Shown here piece after piece: positions 23,601 through 35,640 of a stretch of 64,000 bases of DNA. The notes beneath the pieces are model-generated. The model saw only the letters and a list, made by a program, of their open reading frames with translations, did not search any database and was not told where the DNA came from. Every line of letters starts with the position of its first letter. The first letter of the stretch is position 1. The stretch spans positions 7,006,001 to 7,070,000 of the forward strand of contig NC_088788.1 in assembly GCF_949628265.1 (NCBI RefSeq). Reading direction: 5' to 3'. The DNA comes from Cloeon dipterum (Eukaryota > Arthropoda > Insecta > Ephemeroptera > Baetidae). The translations under genes and the position numbers were made by a program.

Positions 23601-24484
23601 TTATTTGCCTTGCTCACAGAGTGTGCCATCTCAGGGCAGATACTGTGACTTTGTTCTAAACCTCGGAAATTTAAATCGCTAAATATAGGTCTAAAAATGA
23701 CCCCTTGGTCCTGCTTAAGTTGCCCATTCGATGTCTTTTGATGTGCTTAAACCAAAAATTTGATTGTTCAAGCGTCGTAGGAACGTAAAAATACAAAATC
23801 TTAAATAAAAAACCTTTTTGCCGTTTATGGACCAATTTCTTGAATCGCACAGCAGCAGGATTCAGTCCTAAATTGCATCAGAATTAGAAATGCCCTTAAA
23901 TCATAATTAAACAGTGGCGCCATCTAATGGTGACTTCATACACTTAAAAGGCTTTCTGATTCTAATTCAAACAAAACTTCCTAGTGTAATTTATTTTCTA
24001 AACAACTCTCATTTCGATATTTCCTTCAGGCTGCTGTACCCGAATGAGATGTCGATCGAGCAGAAGCTTCACACGATCGCGTCCGAGATCTACGGGGCGA
24101 GCAAGGTGGAGCTGTCGCCAGAGGTGCTTGCCATCATCAACAAGTACAATAAGCAAGGCTACGATAAACTGCCGCTGTGCATGGCCAAAACGCACCTCTC
24201 CCTGACGGGCGACCCGAGCATTAAAGGCGCCCCCAAGGGCTTCTCGCTGACCGTCAGGGACCTCATCATCTCCGCTGGCGCCGGATTCGTCGTCTCAATC
24301 GCTGGAGAGGTACAAAAATCAAAAGTTATATTTTCATAGGAAAACCTTTTTAAAGATAAAAAAAATATCAAATTATAAAAATTGTGTCTTGTAGATTTCC
24401 AGAATGCCAGGACTGCCCACGCGTCCTGCGATTTTCGACATGGACATCGACGTAGATACTGAGGAAATTGAAGGACTGTTCTAA
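14620..24484 (+). CDS. MTHFD1: Trifunctional C1-tetrahydrofolate synthase, cytoplasmic type (15 exons, 940 aa)
   Basis: Interconverts folate-bound one-carbon units: 5,10-methylene-THF dehydrogenase, methenyl-THF cyclohydrolase and ATP-dependent formate-THF ligase, feeding purine and thymidylate synthesis. Exons: 14620-14675, 14935-15133, 15228-15364, 15423-15518, 15580-15833, 16184-16409, 16856-17029, 17141-17277, 17629-17961, 18103-18320, 18534-18744, 19042-19190, 19250-19512, 24030-24309, 24395-24484. All introns are GT-AG and phases agree, giving 2823 nt. Residues ~1-305 are the dehydrogenase/cyclohydrolase, with Y57-x3-K61 (YIRMK, catalytic Lys) and GRSKIVG (177-183, NADP site). The ligase covers ~316-940, with [11 protein letters not shown] (385-395, ATP site) and [10 protein letters not shown]. 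Length matches human MTHFD1 (935 aa), with no transit peptide apparent. The start is the first in-frame ATG of the exon, after a pyrimidine-rich leader. A poly(A) signal lies at 24507. Intron 13 hosts another gene. Confidence 0.95.
19513..24029 (+). other. Intron 13 of C1-THF synthase, host of a nested gene
   Basis: A 4517-bp GT-AG intron, far larger than the other introns of this gene. It holds the antisense LRR gene at 20632-22547. The remainder (19513-20540 and 22600-24029) shows no recognised gene; 19880-20050 and 20210-20300 are locally GC-rich. Confidence 0.85.
20632..22547 (-). CDS. Leucine-rich-repeat protein nested in an intron (5 exons, 558 aa)
   Basis: Exons on the minus strand: 22397-22547, 22143-22336, 21516-22079, 21139-21455, 20632-21082. 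All have GT-AG borders, agreeing phases and no stops, totalling 1677 nt. The product has several irregular leucine-rich repeats, for example [44 protein letters not shown] and [10 protein letters not shown], the pattern of F-box/LRR-like proteins. No clear F-box is seen in the N-terminal ~70 residues, and there is no signal peptide or membrane span. The chosen ATG (22547) begins [15 protein letters not shown]; a splice acceptor just upstream (about 22576) leaves room for a 5' noncoding exon. AATAAA signals lie at 20544-20555. It is transcribed against its host gene. It may be a substrate-recognition or scaffold protein; the partner is unknown. Confidence 0.8.
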
Positions 24485-24506
24485 AATGCATCACATTCCA
24501 ATCAAA

Positions 24507-24512
24507 AATAAA
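24507..24512 (+). promoter_or_regulatory. Poly(A) signal AATAAA of the C1-THF synthase gene
   Basis: AATAAA 23 bases after the TAA stop at 24482-24484, followed by an A-rich stretch. No other canonical signal lies closer. Confidence 0.6.
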
Positions 24513-25309
24513 AAAAAGGTTAGAAGGTTTAGTGCCATAATGATTGTTCCAAAAAATAAATAATCTATTTTCATAGGAAGTGAAAAATTCTGCTGTATTT
24601 TTAAATCAATGCCAAAGATAATTTTATGAGGACAATATTTTAATCATTAGATACTACATGTACAAATTTTCTTCACAAAGTTGATCAAGAAATTGACATA
24701 CACTATTTTGCATAGCTCTAACAGGAACTAGACAATTACAAAACATTTTTTTTCAATAGCCGCACTTATACCCCACAAGCAGGACTTTTTTCTTAATTTA
24801 AAATGGTTGAATATTTGGGATTTCGGGAGAGCTTTATGACTGCTGGACCATTTTCAAATTGATTCTAAATTATCTCTGATTTTAATTAATTTTATAAATC
24901 GCTTTAAACTGTACAACTTTTACAATCAGATTTTTTATGACAAAAATGCGCAGCTTTTCTGTCGCGGGTGTCTATAGAGATAAAAATTGTAACACCTTCC
25001 AAAGAGTGTAAAATTTAATGACTTTTCCCGTCTATAAATGATCACGTTTTTATCAGAGGAATCGCTGATCACCAACCAACAACCCCACTTATTACCTTTT
25101 GGAGCTATAAAGAGGAAAAGTTTCAGCAACAAGTTTGAAATCCTACAATTATGTAATTTTATCCTAGTTTATGCAACGTCAAATTTTATACAAAAATACC
25201 TATTTTACAACAATCGAACTCTTTGCAAAAGCCTTTCTAATTACTCCAGTATGAATGTACATAATTTTTTCGATTTTTACACTTGCCGATGCATTTCCCC
25301 AAAAAGGAA
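24513..25309. other. Intergenic between convergent genes
   Basis: An AT-rich 0.8-kb gap between the 3' ends of the C1-THF synthase and stathmin-domain genes. Nothing else was recognised. Confidence 0.6.
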
Positions 25310-28300
25310 TTAATATTCGCCGGGAACTCTGAATGCGTCATCCTCGATGGTCATGACGTTTGTTTTCGACCTTTTGGAGCGCACGGCGGCGGCCCTGAGG
25401 TTGTGCTCTCTCAGCCTGTCGCGCATGTTTTGCAGGTAGAGCGCTCTGTTCTCCAGCGTGTTCTCGAATTTCTCCAGCTTGCGCTGCATCTTGGCCATGC
25501 TCTCCAGCTTCTTCAGCTCGACTGGCTTCGCAGATGAGATTCTCTCGTTGATCCGACGCGCACGCTCCAACTCAACCTCCTAAAACAAATTGCAAATTTT
25601 TTATTTAGTATATTTTGCTTGGAAGGCGACTTTTAACACACGATTTCACTCTAAAAATGTTTTGTTATGGCGTGAACAAATTTATTTTCTATCGTTCTCT
25701 GTGGTTTAGTTCAGTTTAAGATTATTTGTCGCCTAACATAATGATAAAAAGCCCTAAAAGCTAAAAGCCTATCGAGATAAACATTTGTGTCGATATTTCT
25801 TGAGTTCAGGACGCGTTTGTTAGGAATTTTCAGCCTTAAAAAGCTAATAATTGTTGTGGATCTTATTGATCTGAAGAGGTGATTGAAACATGGACAACTC
25901 TTCCAAAAAATGTCATATTTAAGTTATTTTCAATAATTTAATTAATGATTTAATTTTTTTAATTGCCAAAAATGTTTACAAAGCAAATTTTGTGTCATTT
26001 TTCTGTCCCTAAGAATACACACAACGCTTAAAATTTATTATTATATTGTTTTATAAATTAAAAACAAAAACGGAAAGGAACTACAGGATAACAGTCTTAT
26101 TTTCTTCTTCGAAATAACAGGCTAAAAAATATCATGGGCTCTAAATATGCTTCCCCAACACATATAGAATTAACTAATTTGAATATTTTTAAAGTTTACT
26201 TTAAAATAAATCTGTTATTAAAAGTCTTCATAATTTCAAGTTAAAATACGAATTTTTTAATTTAATCCGGTTATCTTTGAACATTTCCCCTGGGACGTTT
26301 AATGATTTAAATTAGTTCAGACACCTAAAACTTACTTAAAAATTGATTTCCACACTGATTGCACGCTCTCCACATAATATTCTAAATTTAATGCCGCAGC
26401 AGATATTATTTTATCCGAAACATAAATAATATTGAAAGCCGACAGAGCTGAATCTACGAATTACTTTAATTTAGCGAATCTGAAGGTAATTGATTACGTC
26501 CATATTTTTTTCTATTTTGATATCAATTGCCAATAAAAAATAAGTTCGTTAAAATGGAAAACATATGAGCCAGTGTTAATTCAATGTCATAATATCTGTT
26601 CAAATTGACATTGGCTTCTGCTGCTATTAATTTATTCCTGAAAACAGTTAACCAAACCACAAAAATATGACTGTTTGTTTCAAATTTATCGCCGTTAAAT
26701 CAATAATATTACTACTTATTTTAATTGAATAATTATTGTGCCTATATTGGCAAAATAATCGATTACCTTGAACTAGATAATATCGAAAATAATTCAATAG
26801 AAATAAAATTACCAGGTACGACCTTGGACTTGGAAAATACGCCGAAATCCGTCTCTGTTTATTGCGTTTGTGCTATAGAATATAATTTGTCAGTGTCAAG
26901 GCGGCGGCGCGACTTCAATGTTTCGTTGCACCTTGCTGCCTTTGTTAATGCACGTGTGCAATCTTTCTTCAACCCCGCGGCCAAACAAACAAAGCTTTCA
27001 GCTTTCACCCGTGCTTTTCGAACAAAAAGTGAGCGAGTCAACGGCCGAGGCACGAGAGCCTTGCGAATTACCCCGGCTTTCCTTTATCCCCGTCCGGATC
27101 ACTCTCCATTTTCATTGAATTTCCGCGCGGCGCACACGAGTCGAACGAACGTGAAAGCCGTGACTCTGCATATGAACGGGCGTGTGTGTAATTTTCGCTT
27201 CCCTATTGCATTGCATTGCGCCCCCGACAGCAATCTAATGAAAGCAGTCAGTCGTGTTGATTTTTATCATCTATGATTTCGCCGCGCGACGTCATTTATT
27301 TGACGTACTTTGCGGTGTGTGTGTGTGTTATTATTAATTCAGTGTGTAATCAAATTGTCCATAGCATTGGCCACAAAATGCGCAACGCCTAGGTCAATGT
27401 TTTATTATAATAAAAAAATAAAATATTAGAGCCACGATTTTTAAATTAAACGTTCACTTCATCATTGTTACGTAAATTACATTTAAATTATTTCTACTAG
27501 TTTAAAGTTGTAGGCGAAGATGCATATATTTTATTAAACAAAATTAAATCAAAATTGCAGTATAAACCTTTTCCTCTGGTATTTTTAAAAATAAAAAATT
27601 ATAGAACTAAAGATTAATCCTGACACAAACTGTATTTAAATCAGATTTTATTGTGGCATTTTGGAGGGTCCCCTGACGAGAAAAGAAACAACCTTCTTCT
27701 CTCAAGTGTGTGAAAAGTGTTATTAGAGTGCAATCCCTGGCGCGAAAATCACGTTAAAGTTAAACAGTGCTCGTCTTACGCTTCCAAAATAAATGCCAAT
27801 TCTGTAAAATATACGGTGCTTTTGACTGTCGATATTGGCGCCTGGTCATGGCGCCTCTAAGGTCAGTAACAGGCCAAAGAGTGTCACAACAGATTTAAAA
27901 TAAATTACACTTTATAAAAAGGTAATTTTATATGTTTTTAACAATCAGTATAAACCAAAACCTAAATACCCGACTTATTTTTATTTTGGATTATAAATTT
28001 TCTACTAATTCGGTTTCTTAAATTAAAAGCAAGTTGCTGAGCAATGTCATTGTTTATTTTTGCGATCGAAATCCAATGAATTTGGAGCTGGGAAACCATG
28101 TGAAATTTCCAATAAAAATGAGTGAAAATTTCTTTTTTCCTCTTCATAGCCTGAGCTTCAAGCTTGAGCATATTTTGTATACATAATTATTATTAATTTA
28201 GCATTATGCCGATTGGACCATATTTTAAATTAAAAAAGGGCTTTTATTGCATGAACTAGTAAATTTACATGAATTTAATTTTATTTGGAGCCCGGCGGCA

Positions 28301-31300
28301 ATGGAAAATATTACGTTTTTGACAAGAAATCAGTATTTAGCCGCAAAAACGGGGGTAAAAAGAGCCATGCTATTTTTCTAGAAATAACGGGAAATACATA
28401 TTTCAACTTATTGTTAGCTAAAACCCTAATTTAATTCCTGCATTTAACAATATTCCAATTATATTTCAAAGTGCTGAATCTAGCAACGAAAAATGTGTTG
28501 TAATTTAAAAAAAAGCAGTTAAGGAACTTCACACTTTTAAGACTACGAGTAAAACCTCGACAAATACAGGCAAAATTTAGACCAAATGAATGGAATGCGA
28601 AATCTAATCCAATCACTTCAGCATATATAATACTCTTTTAAATATAGAGCATGATTTAATGCAATATACAATAAATTGTACACATACAGGTCCGTAATAT
28701 TCTCTAATTTGACTTATTTTCATCTTCATCTGCGCATGCATTGCAAAATTAGGCAAAAAGATATATAGCACGCGGTCAAATCATAAGTTTTGCCGCCCAT
28801 TTTCACATAAATTCATCACACAAGTTGAAAACAGGCTGAAAAGCCCAGTGTGAGCTTGCCTTTCAACGAATCAACCCGATGGCGCGTATTCATCCACTGT
28901 GACGCATCTGTCACAAGAGCGCGGGATGTGAATCCGCAGCCTTTAGCAATGACATTTTTGAGTGAAAACATTTTACGAAGCGTGACAAAGTGGATTGCGA
29001 TATGCCTGGGCATCGAACCTCTAGCACCTTTCGTCGTCGGTTATTCTCTATTATAAACATAAAATATTTCCATTTTAGCCCATTTTAAATAATCCAGAAA
29101 ATTTAATTAATCGTTTGTAGAAAAAAAATACAAAATTCCCGAAAAGTGTACGACCTTGTCCAGAATCAGAAATTCGGGCATTTCAAGCCCCGCCTTGAAC
29201 AAAATCCATTAATTTGATCCGATCCGATGATCACGCGAGCCGCACACAGTGCAACCCTGATCTGAAGGGCGAGATTAATCTGCACACACACACACACTGC
29301 GCGGGCGGCTAATTATCGAACTAACTAACGTAAGGTCAAGCGGAATGACCGCCACGCGAAAACAAAAAATACGCACGCCAATGCGTGTTTCCCCAAGAAT
29401 TTATTGTTTTTTTTACTCACCCTGCGGCGTTCCTCGGCTTTTTCGAGTTTTTCCAGAATCCGCTCCTCGTTGAGTGGCGTTTGGGGCCGCAGCCGCGAGC
29501 GCCGCTTCTCCAGCTTCTTCAGCTTCAACGGAGGCAACCTGGCGCCAGGGCCCAGGTTCATCGAGTCTTCGCACCGCGTCACCAACTCGTAACTGAAAAA
29601 TTAATCACGCGGTCTCTTCAAAATTGTGCTCAAATAACGTGTTTTAAAATTGTCCGATGATGAAATTTAGATCGATATGAAAACTCTAAAAATTTAATTT
29701 GAAATTCCAGGAGAGGAACGACCTGCGATCTGTGACCTACTACGACCAATATGCTAAACTTAATTAACTGTGCAAAAAATCAAAGAAAATAGCCTATTTA
29801 GCCGAAGCTCTTGAAACTAAAAAGATATCTTTTCTGGAGAAAATTCATAAAATTTTGCGCGTTTTTCCGATTATGTCGGATTGATCACTCTGTGCTCGTT
29901 GCCACTAGGAAATTGACCCAATGCTAAAAGCTGCTCTGATTTCTGTTTAGAATGGCTCTAAAGTGTGCTTGCCTGTTAAAAAAACCACAATTTATTTTAC
30001 TGTGGCGCCTTCTCGCCACTACTTTCCTAATAACTAGTTTTCATTAAATACGCTTCGCCAGGTGGCAGGTGGCAGTAAAAAGGTGTGCGACAAGCAGTGC
30101 ACCCTTACTGCACCTTATCCCCCACTGCACAATCAGATTCGCACCGAAGCAGTCTCAGCAATAAGTTCTCTCTCCGGCTAGAATGAGATTTGGTGCGAGA
30201 AAATTCTATAAAAACTATTTCTTATACGACCCGCACTGCGGGGTATGTTGTCATAATTGTTTGTATTTCGAATGTAATATTTTTATTGCTATAATTATTT
30301 ATTGTATTTGTGATTTTTGATTATTTATGTAATATCACAGTCTTGATTACTAATACTTCAACCACGAGACTTGAATAAAAGACGAATAATTTGCTCTACC
30401 AAAAGACGCATTTCTGTCACGGCTCCATACGTAACCCACACTACCTTAGAGAGGATTTTGCCACATTACTCGCACACCATTGGATAGATCGTGACAATAG
30501 GAATAAAAATCAAGAGAAAACATGGACATGGACTAGACGCTTTATTTTTCGATAAATGAGGCAAAACCTGAAATTTAATTTTCCTTCGACTAGAAAATTA
30601 TCCAGTATTTCTTATTGACTTTTTGATTACTATCCTGTTCGTGTGATCCACATCTAAGTGAGAATTTGTCAACGTCAGGGTTGCCATAGGCATAAATGCA
30701 CAATTTCTTGTGCAACAATTAAAACAGAAAAAACTACAAATTCTGTTTTTTCCCTCAAATTTTCGAACTTGATTCCCGATAATGTCAAAATACGGAAAGT
30801 AAACTAATTTTGTTCAATAAAAGTCCATGATGTGGTTAAATCAGTTAGTAGCACTAGAATTTATTTTTAATATTCCTTTTAGAGGTCGAATGTTTGTGTA
30901 CTACTATACAAAAATGCATTTTTAAACAGTTGCAGTCGACAAATTTGTGGCCTCTGGTCAAATTGTAACAGGAAACCCCTTATAATATTTTAGATTCAGT
31001 TCCTAGCTCTCGTCCTTATATGTAGATTTAAGGTTCGAGTATTCTGAAAATTTGCTATCAGTATAAAGCAATGCAATTGAGGTCAGTCAGTGTTGATGGA
31101 CGCTGGGGTGGCGCGCGCGTTTCATGTTGAAACAAAGCCATCAGCCGAATTTCCGCTCGCTTCCTGGTCAATTTGCATAATAACTGCACAGCGCGTGCAC
31201 AGTGTGAGAGAGTGGCGTGTCACTGGCCAAAAACGTTAATCAGATCCGAGAATTTGCATCCGAGCCAGAGAGAGGAGACTGATGGATGGATGGATCGAGT

Positions 31301-34292
31301 CGGCGGCCGAGACACGCGAGCCAGATAATGCTGCTGGCCTCGAAATTTGCATAAATCGACCCTCTCGCTTTCAGTGCATTGCACTCCAGCAGTAAAATCT
31401 CCCGCCTGCCGCTGACACAATTAAATTATTTTTTCTCGTCTCCCTTTTTTACGGCAGCCCTGGACGCAAATTGCCTCCACGCGATTATCGCTTTTTTATG
31501 GCGTTGTTAAGCCGATTTATGGCGGTTCTCTAATTGGTCCAACTGTCTCATTGCCACGCAAATTTAGGGGACGAGCTAAATTCTACCAAATTCTCCAATT
31601 TTAGCTTAAAATTCAAACTGGTAAAGATTACTTGAAGATTTCATAACTTTAACTTACAGGAATTGTTTGCAAATCTTAAATTAAAATTTAATTTAAAAAG
31701 TTTTTATCCGTAGTTCAGCGGGGTCCAGATTCGTGCGACGCGCAGATATGGCGTCCGATAAAACGGTCACGTGAAAATGCGCGAAAAGAAGCAAGTTTTG
31801 GTCAATATTGTGACTGATAAATTGCATTACTTGTACTAATTTGAGTCTTTTGGATCGTAAAAACAAACTCTTGACACTCAAACGGCAATCCAAAGAGAGC
31901 TTTTTGCTCCCCACATTCAGACGCCATCTTGGATCTGCGCAGAGGGAACCAATTTTATCGCACATCTGGCTCCCGTTGCCCTAGCTCACATAAAAACGAA
32001 ATTACCAATTTGAATAAAATAATCTACAATTTTAATAAATTTCATTTTTCAGAGTAACATATTTTTGTTTGAAAGATATTAATCAGATCCTTTTAAATCC
32101 CAAGCGTGACTTTTCCTTGTATATTTAAGCCTCAAATAGAACAACATAAATGTGCACGTGAAGAATGAAAATTTCCAGACATAAAAAAAGAGATAAAAAT
32201 GCTATCTAAAACCGTCTAGTGTTGCGAGTTTAAATAACTTTACAGAAAAATATGCCACATATTCACATTTACAAATATTATTATTGACATTTTGTGGAAA
32301 TTAATAATTAGATCGCATAGTTGTCAGATTGGAATGCGAGAATAACTCAGTCAGAAACAATTTAATCAAAAGCAACACAGTGGCATCACGTCGCGTTCAT
32401 GTATTTCTGTATATGCACTGGGGAATTTGAACGAGACAGCAATAAATATGCGTGTATCTGTCGTGTTCATCTGGAATTTCGTTATCAAGCGTGTGGCGTC
32501 CATTTGAAAAAGCAGCGAGATGGAAATAGGCCAGTGTGCGGTAAACAAAATTAACCGCACGCAAGACTTCTGGATTTTTACGAAATCAGAGCCAAATATA
32601 GGTCTAATTGATTAAATGCGTTGGGTTTCTGTCATTTGTGTAACTTTCAAATCATGAAAATCTTCGGGAAGAAGGAATTATGCATATAATCTGGGGCAAG
32701 AGTCATTTCGAAACAGACGAGTGTTTGAAACAATCCGGTATTAAAAGTTTAAAATAAAAATATTATTTGTAATCTACGAAGTTTTTCAAAATTTCCCAGG
32801 TGAAATAAATAAAAAATTATATTTTGGAAGCGTTTTCTGGAAATACTTTTAATTTTTCCAGAAATATCTAAAAATAGGACAAATTTTGGCAGGTTTCAGC
32901 CAGCGAGGTCCAGATTCGTGCGACGCGCAGATATGGCGTCCGGTGGAGTATGGCGCGAAAAAATGGTCACGTTAAGATGCGCGAAAAGAACCAAGTTTTG
33001 GTCAATCTTGTGACATAATTTGCATAGCTTGTAATTTATGTCAAACTCTTGACACTCGTACGGCAATCCAAAGAGAGCTTTTTGTTTCCCACTTTCAGAC
33101 GCCATCTTGGATCTGCGCAGTGGGAACCAATTTTATCGCACATCTGGACCCCGCTGGTATCAGCAAATATTTGGTGTTTTTGGCTCACAATTAGGTTTTT
33201 AAAATAAGAGTTCATAGAACCATTTAGGGAAAATTTTAACTATTCCCTATTCTCAGATTTGGAAAAAATTATCTATTGTTGGATTTTCCTATTAATTAGG
33301 CATTTTTTTCATTTTTCCCTTCGCAAACCTCTGTAAATTGCCAAAGCCTCTAATCGTTACGACTGTTTAAAAAAATTATCTTAAAAAATGTATGTCTTGA
33401 ACATGTTTAGCTCTTTTTAAACTAATTACAGTTGAAAACAAAAATTATTTTTTTCAATAAGTAATCATCAGACCTATTAAATTATTTTTTTTAAAGAGGT
33501 ACTCACCTCATTCCTCCTGACGTGGTAACCTTGGGTTTTGTGATCAGTCCTTCTTTGTGCAGCCGGTTGAGAATGTCCGCCTCCTCCTTCCTCAGGGCAC
33601 TCACCCTCGGTGGACAAGCACTCCCGTTCAACAATTCTGCACAACATGAATGAATCGAACATTAAATCGTGGCTCTAAAAGGCAATTCATTTTGTTTTTA
33701 AATACCTGTGTTTATTCTGGGCATGCTGAACTCGTTTTCTATGCGCGGCACGGCGTCAAAGTCGGTGACTACGCCCGAGAAATCCTGACCGATCAGCTCG
33801 AAGATGCCCGAGTCTGGAGACAGTCCCGCCGGACGCACAGCACCCACGCTTGAACGCTGAGAGTCAAATGAGTCCTGAAATAAAAGAAAAAATAAACACA
33901 ATTTAATTTTTTGCCAATTTTTAGGTGTAATTAGCATTTTCTGCTGAATTGTTATCTTTCAAATTATTTAAAAATTATTATAGTCTCTTCTTTAAAGAAA
34001 AATCTCCAAAATATTTTATTTTTTTTTAAATCCAAAGCAGTTTTTTTTAAATTTTAATTTGAGTCTTAATGAAGGAATTCTTAATTCTTACGCCAAGGTC
34101 AATGGTGGCGATGCCGACGAGTTCGTCCTCGAAGCCGGAGTCGACCATGTTGGGCAGCGGCGTGCGCGTGCCCCGCTTCTTGCACCCTGACGCCACGCCG
34201 GTTCCGCTGCAGCGCCGCACGCCAGGGTTCTTGCCTGCTTGCTGCACCACGCGGATCTCCTTCACTCGCCGACTGCTCTCCACGCAGCCCAT
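25310..34292 (-). CDS. Stathmin-domain protein with N-terminal lipidation signal, STMND1-like (5 coding exons, 313 aa)
   Basis: Coding exons: 34092-34292, 33706-33874, 33507-33636, 29421-29592, 25310-25579. Borders are GT-AG, phases agree and the sum is 942 nt. The protein starts Met-Gly-Cys (MGCVESSRR), a signal for N-myristoylation at Gly2 and palmitoylation at Cys3, suggesting membrane anchoring. Residues ~20-166 look mostly disordered. From about 167 (SYELVTR) a stathmin domain follows: a Pro-containing linker, RPQTPLNEERILEKLEKAEE, then a long charged helix to ~300. Stathmins bind tubulin dimers and regulate microtubule assembly. The MGC start plus a single stathmin domain resembles vertebrate STMND1 more than insect stathmin. 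An acceptor at 34317 implies a noncoding first exon, probably ending at 37047. The ATG at 34292 is chosen because the nearby upstream TTG is not a normal start. Confidence 0.85.
25580..29420 (-). other. Intron 4 of the stathmin-domain gene
   Basis: A 3.8-kb intron. A GC-richer stretch at 26870-27300 ends in a GT run. Its 183-codon forward frame (26725-27276) is not conserved-looking and is treated as chance. A CA run lies near 29282. No nested gene was recognised. Confidence 0.6.
31716..31978. mobile_element. hAT-type MITE, copy 1
   Basis: Begins CAGCGGGGTCCAGATTCGTG and ends CACATCTGGCTCCCGTTG, weakly inverted. The flanking octamers CCGTAGTT and CCCTAGCT match at 6 of 8. The interior matches the copies at 32901 and 45603, for example AAGAGAGCTTTTTGC and CGCCATCTTGGATCTGCGCA. 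Confidence 0.8.
32901..33156. mobile_element. hAT-type MITE, copy 2
   Basis: The terminal inverted repeats are clear: CAGCGAGGTCCAGAT against TCTGGACCCCGCTG at the right end. The flanks GTTTCAGC (32893-32900) and GTATCAGC (33157-33164) form an 8-bp duplication with one mismatch, diagnostic of hAT. Relative to the other copies it has a short insertion (GAGTATGGCGCG) and an internal deletion. Confidence 0.85.
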
Positions 34293-35375
34293 CGCAGCAA
34301 TCAATTACGTACACGCCTGAAAATCAAATGAAAATCTTAATAATTATGCAGTTGCAATATTTTTAGTGTAATTGTTATGATCATAAAAAGATTTTTTTAA
34401 ATAAAACTAAAATATGATGATTAGTTGTATAAATTTTAAATTTTAACGGAACATTTTTTTTAAGATTATTAAATTTATTTTGTTTTTTAATGTAATTTAT
34501 TATTAATATAATTCTAAAAATACTAAATTTTTTAAAAAAGCAAGCATAAACAATTTAACAAAAATAAAAATACAGTAACTGTTCAAGTAAATAATAACAA
34601 ACAAAATTTTTAAAATTGGTACCATCTATTAAATGATCAGATCATGAGCAACCGAAAATTGGTGGTCCTGCCAAGATTTTTCTATCGCAGCTAAATTCCA
34701 ATTTAAAAATCGCGATATTCAGCATCCATTAATTCTTAAAAATTACCAGGGCCATATTTTAAAGTAAAATTTAACTGTTCATTTAAATAAATAAATTCTT
34801 CAGTTTGAATCACAGAAGTTCCACTTTGACACAGTTATGACAATTATACCAGGGGTAAAATTAATTAATTCTGGTGCGTGACGCTGCATATTACTTTGCC
34901 TAACAGATTTATTCATGCGTTTTGAGAACCAGGAAGTCTCGTGATGAAATTCTTCGTGACGCAGTGGTCGGGAATCGAAGAGGAATCGATTTTCCCTCAC
35001 GTCCGACGCAATTTGGAAAGAGCTATGCTTTCTGTTGCGGTCATTACAAAGCTCTATCTTCGTTATTATATATTTGTGAGTGTGCTGAGCGTGGGCCGAG
35101 CCGCACCTCGTTCGTCTACGCGCGTTAATTGTGTCAAGGCGGCTGCAATGTTTGTCTTTCTCCCAATCGAAACTGTCCCACATAAAACGCTCGAATTCAA
35201 CTGGTTCGGTACCGCTTGCATTATTCATACTGATCTATCGGTATTAAAGGAGGAGTTGTACTGCAAAACCACGGCGGAAATTCAAGCTGAAAATATGTAT
35301 AAAATAATTCCTATAAATTTGGTTACAGCCAAAATCGATTTAAGTCTAATGTGCATTTTTAGTATAACATGATTT

Positions 35376-35640
35376 TCAAATGGGGATAATTGTCTCCCTA
35401 CTTGAAATCTGATTTTGTTTCGAAACTAAGAGTTTCCCCGAAATGTGTCATGCACTATTTGATAGATCTTGACAAGAGGAATTGATTTATTCTGCGAAGA
35501 AAATGCGTCCAAGGTCTTCTTTAGATTTATTGCACTTTGAATAACATATTTATTAAAACTCGCAATTTGGTCATTTTCGTTTGGTAGCCAACAATTCTAA
35601 TAAATTTCAATTGTTGACCGGTATTGAGTATTTTAAACCT
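35376..35640 (+). repeat. Dispersed repeat, copy a
   Basis: Shares AAGAGTTTCCCC, GATCTTGACAAGAGGAAT and CAACAATTC...TTTCAATTGTTG with 39850-40145. Partial copies occur at about 30460-30540 and 37955-38050. The ends could not be defined and no inverted termini were seen. It lies in the 5' intron of the stathmin-domain gene. Confidence 0.65.

Larger units (their letters stand above)
29593..33506 (-). other. Intron 3 of the stathmin-domain gene
   Basis: A 3.9-kb intron containing two hAT-type MITE copies (31716 and 32901), a fragment of a dispersed repeat at about 30460-30540, and a GC-richer patch at 31080-31560 with no open-frame logic that could be regulatory. Confidence 0.6.

Noticed and set aside
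26725..27276. 183-codon forward ORF in an intron of the stathmin-domain gene
   Set aside because: Low-complexity composition, no recognisable domain, opposite to the gene and crossing a compositional island; most likely chance.
28950..29040. tRNA-like B box (GGTTCGATGCC on the minus strand)
   Set aside because: No matching A box or cloverleaf could be drawn.
31693..31965. 90-codon minus ORF (MCDKIGSLCADPRW...) and the similar ORF at 45588-45848
   Set aside because: They are translations of the MITE; the frame is broken in copy 2 and no domain is recognised.
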